Of a stretch of DNA of 46,476 bases, positions 42,783 to 46,476 are shown one piece after another. The notes beneath the pieces are model-generated. The model ran no database searches. It was given only the letters and a program-made list of their open reading frames with translations, and was not told the origin of the DNA. Source of the DNA: Nocardia sienata NBRC 100364 (lineage in GTDB: Bacteria; Actinomycetota; Actinomycetes; Mycobacteriales; Mycobacteriaceae); assembly GCF_001613205.1 (NCBI RefSeq), contig NZ_BDBX01000048.1, positions 1-46,476 on the forward strand. Direction: 5' to 3'. The stretch's first letter is position 1, and every line of letters begins with the position of its first letter. The position numbers were made by a program, and so were the translations under genes.

Positions 42783-44666
42783 ATGTGCGGAATCGTGGGG
42801 TACGTCGGGTACCGGGACGCGTTGGGCGTCGTCGTCGCTGCCTTGCGCCGCATGGAGTACCGAGGTTACGACTCGGCGGGTGTGGCGATTCTCGACGGCG
42901 CCGGTGGCGTGGCGGTCGAGCGGCGCGCCGGGCGGCTGAGCAATCTGGAAGCGGCATTGGCCACCGCGGGCCCGGACGAGTTCGCCGGCAGCACCGGTAT
43001 GGGACATACCCGGTGGGCCACCCACGGCGCGCCGACCGACCGCAACGCCCATCCGCACCAGGATGTGAGCGGCAAGGTCGCGGTCGTGCACAACGGCATC
43101 ATCGAGAACTTCGCCCAGCTGCGGCGTGAACTCGAGGACGCCGGTGTGGAACTGCGCAGCGAGACCGATACCGAGGTCGCCGTGCACCTGGTCGCCCGGG
43201 CCTATGCCGCGGGCCCGACCGCGGGCGACTTCGAAGCCAGCACGCTTTCGGTACTCCGGCGGCTCGAGGGTGCGTTCACGCTGGTGTTCACGCATGCCGA
43301 CCACCCGGGAAAGATCATCGCGGCGCGTCATTCGACTCCGCTGGTCGTCGGTGTGGGCGAGAACGAGATGTTCATCGCCTCCGACTTGACCGCGTTCATC
43401 GAACACACCCGCGAGGCGGTCGAACTCGGCGAGGGCCAGGCCGTGGTGATCACCGCCGACGGCTACCGTGTCACCGACTTCGACGGTGCCACCGACGGGG
43501 TGAGCACCCGGCCGTTCACCATCGACTGGGATCTGGCCGCCGCCGAGAAGGGCGGTCACGACTACTTCATGCTCAAGGAGATCGACGAGCAGCCCGGCGC
43601 GGTCGCCGATACGCTCATCGGTCACTTCGATCAGACGCCCGGCCGGGACGGCCGGATCGTGCTGGACGAGCAGCGCCTCTCCGATCAGGAGTTGCGCGAT
43701 GTGGAGAAGGTTTTCGTGGTGGCCTGCGGTAGCGCCTACCACTCCGGCCTGGTCGCCAAGTACGCCATCGAGCACTGGACCCGGCTGCCGGTGGAAGTGG
43801 AGCTGGCCAGCGAGTTCCGCTACCGGGACCCGGTGCTGGACCGCTCGACCCTGGTGGTGGCGGTCTCCCAGTCCGGTGAGACGGCCGACACACTGGAAGC
43901 CGTGCGGCACGCCAAGAGCCAGAAGGCCCGGGTGCTGGCGGTCTGCAATACCAACGGCGCGCAGATCCCGCGCGAATCCGACGCGGTGCTCTACACCCGG
44001 GCCGGACCGGAGATCGGGGTCGCCTCCACCAAGGCGTTCCTCGCGCAGGTGACGGCGAACCTGCTGGTCGGCCTGGCGCTGGCGCAGGCGCGCGGTACCA
44101 AGTACCCCGACGAGGTGGCGCGTGAGTTCGCCGAGTTGGAGGCCATGCCGAAGCTGGTGGACCGGGTGCTGGAAACGGCTCCGCAGGTGCGGGCGATCGC
44201 CCGGGAACTCGCGCGCGAACGCACCATCCTGTTCCTCGGCCGCCATGTCGGATACCCGGTGGCGCTCGAGGGTGCGCTCAAGCTCAAGGAACTGGCGTAC
44301 ATGCACGCGGAGGGTTTCGCCGCGGGTGAGCTCAAGCACGGTCCGATCGCGCTGATCGAGGGTGGGCTGCCGGTGATCGTGGTCATGCCTTCGCCCAAGG
44401 GGCGCGCGGTGCTGCACTCCAAACTGCTGAGCAATATCCGGGAAATCCAGGCCCGCGGGGCGCGCACGATCGTGATCGCCGAGGAGGGCGACGATCTGGT
44501 GCGCCCGTTCGCCGACGATCTGATCGAGATTCCGTCCGCACCGACCCTGTACCAGCCGCTGCTGTCGACGGTGCCGCTGCAGATCTTCGCCGCCGAGGTG
44601 GCGCAGGCCCGCGGCTACGACGTGGACAAACCGCGGAACCTGGCGAAGTCCGTCACCGTGGAATAG
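42783..44666 (+). CDS. glmS: Glutamine-fructose-6-phosphate aminotransferase GlmS
   Basis: A 627-aa isomerising amidotransferase making glucosamine-6-phosphate from fructose-6-phosphate and glutamine, the entry to UDP-GlcNAc and peptidoglycan synthesis. The Ntn glutaminase domain starts with the catalytic cysteine 'MCGIVGYVG'; 'GMGHTRWATHGAP' and 'HNGIIENF' are typical. Two SIS isomerase domains follow ('ACGSAYHSGLVAKY', 'VSQSGETADTL', then 'LGRHVGYPVALEGALKLKEL' and 'EGFAAGELKHGPIAL'), ending 'DKPRNLAKSVTVE'. ATG at 42783 has GGGGAG upstream. No glmS ribozyme is seen or expected in this phylum. It works one step before GlmM, also in this window. Confidence 0.98.
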   Translation: MCGIVGYVGYRDALGVVVAALRRMEYRGYDSAGVAILDGAGGVAVERRAGRLSNLEAALATAGPDEFAGSTGMGHTRWATHGAPTDRNAHPHQDVSGKVAVVHNGIIENFAQLRRELEDAGVELRSETDTEVAVHLVARAYAAGPTAGDFEASTLSVLRRLEGAFTLVFTHADHPGKIIAARHSTPLVVGVGENEMFIASDLTAFIEHTREAVELGEGQAVVITADGYRVTDFDGATDGVSTRPFTIDWDLAAAEKGGHDYFMLKEIDEQPGAVADTLIGHFDQTPGRDGRIVLDEQRLSDQELRDVEKVFVVACGSAYHSGLVAKYAIEHWTRLPVEVELASEFRYRDPVLDRSTLVVAVSQSGETADTLEAVRHAKSQKARVLAVCNTNGAQIPRESDAVLYTRAGPEIGVASTKAFLAQVTANLLVGLALAQARGTKYPDEVAREFAELEAMPKLVDRVLETAPQVRAIARELARERTILFLGRHVGYPVALEGALKLKELAYMHAEGFAAGELKHGPIALIEGGLPVIVVMPSPKGRAVLHSKLLSNIREIQARGARTIVIAEEGDDLVRPFADDLIEIPSAPTLYQPLLSTVPLQIFAAEVAQARGYDVDKPRNLAKSVTVE

Positions 44667-44668
44667 CC

Positions 44669-44700
44669 GACGGGGTGACCGGTGCGCCGGTTACCCCGTC
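44669..44700. terminator. Bidirectional terminator glmS/cupredoxin
   Basis: GACGGGGTGACCGG (44669-44682) pairs with CCGGTTACCCCGTC (44687-44700), a 14-bp stem with one wobble and loop TGCG. It exactly fills the gap between two convergent stop codons. Confidence 0.8.
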
Positions 44701-45104
44701 TACTCCTCGACCGTGATGGTGCCGCGCATATCCGGGTGGATCGGGCACAGGTAGCGGTATTCGCCCGGCTGGGTGAAGGTGTGACTCCAATCGCCCACCT
44801 CGAACAACGGGCTGTTGATGCTCATCGCCTTGTCGCCGATGCCCTGTACCCCGTGTGGCAGGTCGCCGTCGAAATGCCAGGACACCGTATCGCCGGCGGA
44901 GATGGTGATATCGGCCGGCGAGAAGTGATCGTCCTCGACCTCGACGGTGACGGTGGCCTCCGGGTTGTGCTGTGAATGTGTGCCGGGGGTATCGGTTTTC
45001 GTTGCCTCTTCCGTCGAATCACCGGAGCCGCAGCCGGACAGCAGTGCCGTGACGAGGGCGAATCCGGCGGCCGGGACGAATACGGCGCGGTGAACTCTGG
45101 ACAT
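44700..45104 (-). CDS. Cupredoxin-domain lipoprotein
   Basis: A 134-aa lipid-anchored blue-copper-type protein. Signal 'MSRVHRAVFVPAAGFALVTA' with lipobox 'LLSGC', a short Thr/His-rich spacer, then a cupredoxin fold. The type 1 copper ligands are visible: His in 'GDLPHGVQ', then Cys, His and Met in 'YLCPIHPDMRG'. It resembles plastocyanin/amicyanin-like proteins that shuttle electrons or buffer copper outside the membrane. No oxidase or copper exporter is adjacent, so the partner is unknown. It is divergent from nnr with 56 bp between; no good SD is seen before the ATG at 45104. Confidence 0.9.
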   Translation of the reverse strand: MSRVHRAVFVPAAGFALVTALLSGCGSGDSTEEATKTDTPGTHSQHNPEATVTVEVEDDHFSPADITISAGDTVSWHFDGDLPHGVQGIGDKAMSINSPLFEVGDWSHTFTQPGEYRYLCPIHPDMRGTITVEE

Positions 45105-45160
45105 GGAGGTCAGCGTAGTCTGCTGGCATCGCTGCCCGTCCGACCACGGAGGTGTGTTCG

Positions 45161-46476
45161 GTGACCCAGCCGCTCGGCTATTACACCGCCGACGAGGTGC
45201 GCCTCGCCGAGGCCGAACTGTTCACCAGAGTTCCCGACGGTGTGCCCATGCGCCGCGCCGCGTACGGGCTGGCCACGGTGGTCGCGGCCGAGTTGCGGGC
45301 GCGCAGCGGCGGGGTCGCGGGGCGGACGGTGGCATTGCTGGTGGGCTCGGGCGACAACGGCGGCGACGCGCTGTGGGCGGGGATGACGTTGCGCCGGAGG
45401 GGCGTCGCGGTGACCGCGGTACTGCTGAATCCGGCGCGGGCGCATCCGGCGGGTCTGGCGGCGCTGCGTCGCGTCGGCGGACGGGTGTGCGTCGACCCGG
45501 TGGCGGCGGTCGCGGAAATCGCCGACGCCGATCTGGTGATCGACGGGATCGTCGGCATCTCCGGTCGTGGTCCGCTGCGCCCGGATGCGGCGAGAATCGT
45601 TGCGGGCGTGAAGGTTCCGATCATCGCGGCCGATCTGCCCAGTGGGGTCGACCCGGATACCGGTGCGGTGTCCGGGCCCGCGGTCCGGGCGGCGGTCACC
45701 GTCACCTTCGGCGCCCGCAAGCCGGTGCACGCGCTGGCCGCGGACCGGTGCGGCCGGATCGAGCTGGTACCCATCGGTTTACGGCTGCCCGAACCCGGTC
45801 TGGCCGCGTTGGATCCCGCTGGGGTGGGTGCGGCCTGGCCGGTCCCGGGAGCCGCGGACGACAAGTACACGCAGGGTGTCACCGGGGTGCAGGCCGGCAG
45901 CGCGACCTACCCGGGCGCGGCCGTGCTCTGTACAGGCGCGGCGGTGGCCGCGACCTCCGGGATGGTGCGTTACGCGGGTACCGCCGCATCCGCGGTGCTC
46001 GCGCAGTATCCGGAGGTGATCGCGGTATCCGATCCGGCGGACGCGGGCCGGGTGCAGTCCTGGGTCTTCGGGCCGGGCTCCGGGACCGACCCCGGCGCGC
46101 GCGATCGCCTCGCCGAGATCCTGGCCACCGACCTGCCGGTCGTCGTCGATGCCGACGGTCTGACCCTGCTGGCGAGCGAACCGGAGTTGGTCCGGGGTCG
46201 CCGGCCCCCCACTGTGCTGACCCCGCACGCCGGTGAGTTCCGCCGGCTCACCGGTGCGGAGCCGGCGCCCGACCGGGTGGCCGCGGTCCGGGAGTTCGCC
46301 GAATCGTGGCAGGTCACTGTGCTGCTGAAAGGCCGGGCGACCCTGGTCGCCGCCCCGGGGCGGCAGGTGCTCGTCAACGAGGCCGGCGGTTCCTGGGCCG
46401 CCACCGCCGGTGCCGGTGACGTGCTCTCCGGGGTGATCGGGGCGCTGCTCGCCGCAGGTCACGACCCGCTCCCGGC
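45161..46476 (+). CDS. nnr: Bifunctional NAD(P)H-hydrate epimerase/dehydratase, 3' truncated by window
   Basis: The first 438 codons of a metabolite-repair enzyme that epimerises and dehydrates hydrated NAD(P)H. The epimerase half starts 'TQPLGYYTADEVRLAEAEL', with 'GSGDNGGDALWAG' as nucleotide loop and 'AADLPSGVDPDTG' near its active site. The ADP-dependent dehydratase half shows 'FGPGSGTDP', 'VVDADGLTLLA', 'LTPHAGEFRRL', 'LLKGRATLVAAPGR' and 'AGAGDVLSGVIGALLAAG', cut off by the window end. GTG at 45161 has GGAGG at 45148-45152. The usual neighbours (glmS before, alr and tsaE after, in mycobacteria) support the call. Confidence 0.95.
   Translation, partial: MTQPLGYYTADEVRLAEAELFTRVPDGVPMRRAAYGLATVVAAELRARSGGVAGRTVALLVGSGDNGGDALWAGMTLRRRGVAVTAVLLNPARAHPAGLAALRRVGGRVCVDPVAAVAEIADADLVIDGIVGISGRGPLRPDAARIVAGVKVPIIAADLPSGVDPDTGAVSGPAVRAAVTVTFGARKPVHALAADRCGRIELVPIGLRLPEPGLAALDPAGVGAAWPVPGAADDKYTQGVTGVQAGSATYPGAAVLCTGAAVAATSGMVRYAGTAASAVLAQYPEVIAVSDPADAGRVQSWVFGPGSGTDPGARDRLAEILATDLPVVVDADGLTLLASEPELVRGRRPPTVLTPHAGEFRRLTGAEPAPDRVAAVREFAESWQVTVLLKGRATLVAAPGRQVLVNEAGGSWAATAGAGDVLSGVIGALLAAGHDPLP

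Noticed and set aside
42747..44417. In-frame extension of the alpha/beta hydrolase to 851 codons
   Set aside because: The extra part runs antisense to glmS and has no homology-like features. The hydrolase fold begins near 42746.
45103..46236. 377-codon frame at the right end
   Set aside because: It is one frame off nnr. The nnr frame shows both enzyme domains and has GGAGG before GTG 45161, and it stays open to the window end.

Overview
The window reads as chromosomal DNA of a high-GC actinobacterium of the Mycobacteriales, most probably a Nocardia or close relative. The reasons are the very high GC3, GTG starts with GGAGG-type ribosome binding sites, an Rv1747-like FHA-ABC exporter, mycolic-actinobacterial lipoprotein families, type VII secretion (T7SS) substrates, and the conserved core blocks mfd-mazG, rplM-rpsI-glmM, and glmS followed by nnr. 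Genus level is inference.

Region 1 (1-8232) holds mfd and mazG (overlapping ATGA), a methyltransferase divergent from a TetR regulator with two palindromes between them, a TerD stress protein, a PNPOx-fold flavoprotein and a short flavodoxin.

Region 2 (7774-14631, minus strand) is a compact, apparently iron-controlled biosynthetic operon: VioC/clavaminate-synthase-like Fe(II)/2-oxoglutarate dioxygenase, SbnB-like dehydrogenase, SbnH/LysA-like PLP decarboxylase, SbnA-like PLP synthase, MATE exporter, flavodoxin. SbnA and SbnB together make L-2,3-diaminopropionate (Dap). No NIS synthetase or NRPS is present. Three IdeR/DmdR-type iron boxes (13-14 of 19 matches by hand) lie upstream of the operon and directly before the flavodoxin. 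This is a good candidate for an undescribed small metallophore or Dap-derived metabolite.

Region 3 (14850-23893) holds envelope functions: two lipoproteins (one a zinc metallopeptidase), a zinc-ribbon/FHA protein, the double-FHA ABC exporter and an actin-fold, proline-rich, membrane-anchored protein. Region 4 (24046-26909) holds rplM, rpsI, glmM and a PspC protein, separated by strong hairpins.

Region 5 (about 27000-41650) is a T7SS toxin/immunity island of uneven base composition, lying between glmM/pspC and the hydrolase/glmS pair. A left module (plus strand) encodes an EspC-like protein, a large WxG protein with calcium-type repeats and a small charged protein. A right module (minus strand) encodes a YbaB-like protein, a WXG100 protein, a 2644-codon polymorphic-toxin ORF and three probable immunity genes. 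The toxin ORF carries an ADP-ribosyltransferase domain, a papain-like deamidase domain and a nucleotidyltransferase-fold domain. A 175-codon YrhB/Imm35-like immunity gene with a perfect AGGAG site lies inside that ORF, on the same strand in another frame, just after the papain-like domain. The giant ORF is therefore probably a fusion of a toxin with a displaced C-terminal cassette, read through an overprinted immunity gene.

Region 6 (41862-46476) holds an alpha/beta hydrolase that lacks the nucleophilic serine, divergent from glmS, then a cupredoxin lipoprotein and the start of nnr, which runs off the end. No rRNA, tRNA, CRISPR array, transposase or integrase was recognised.
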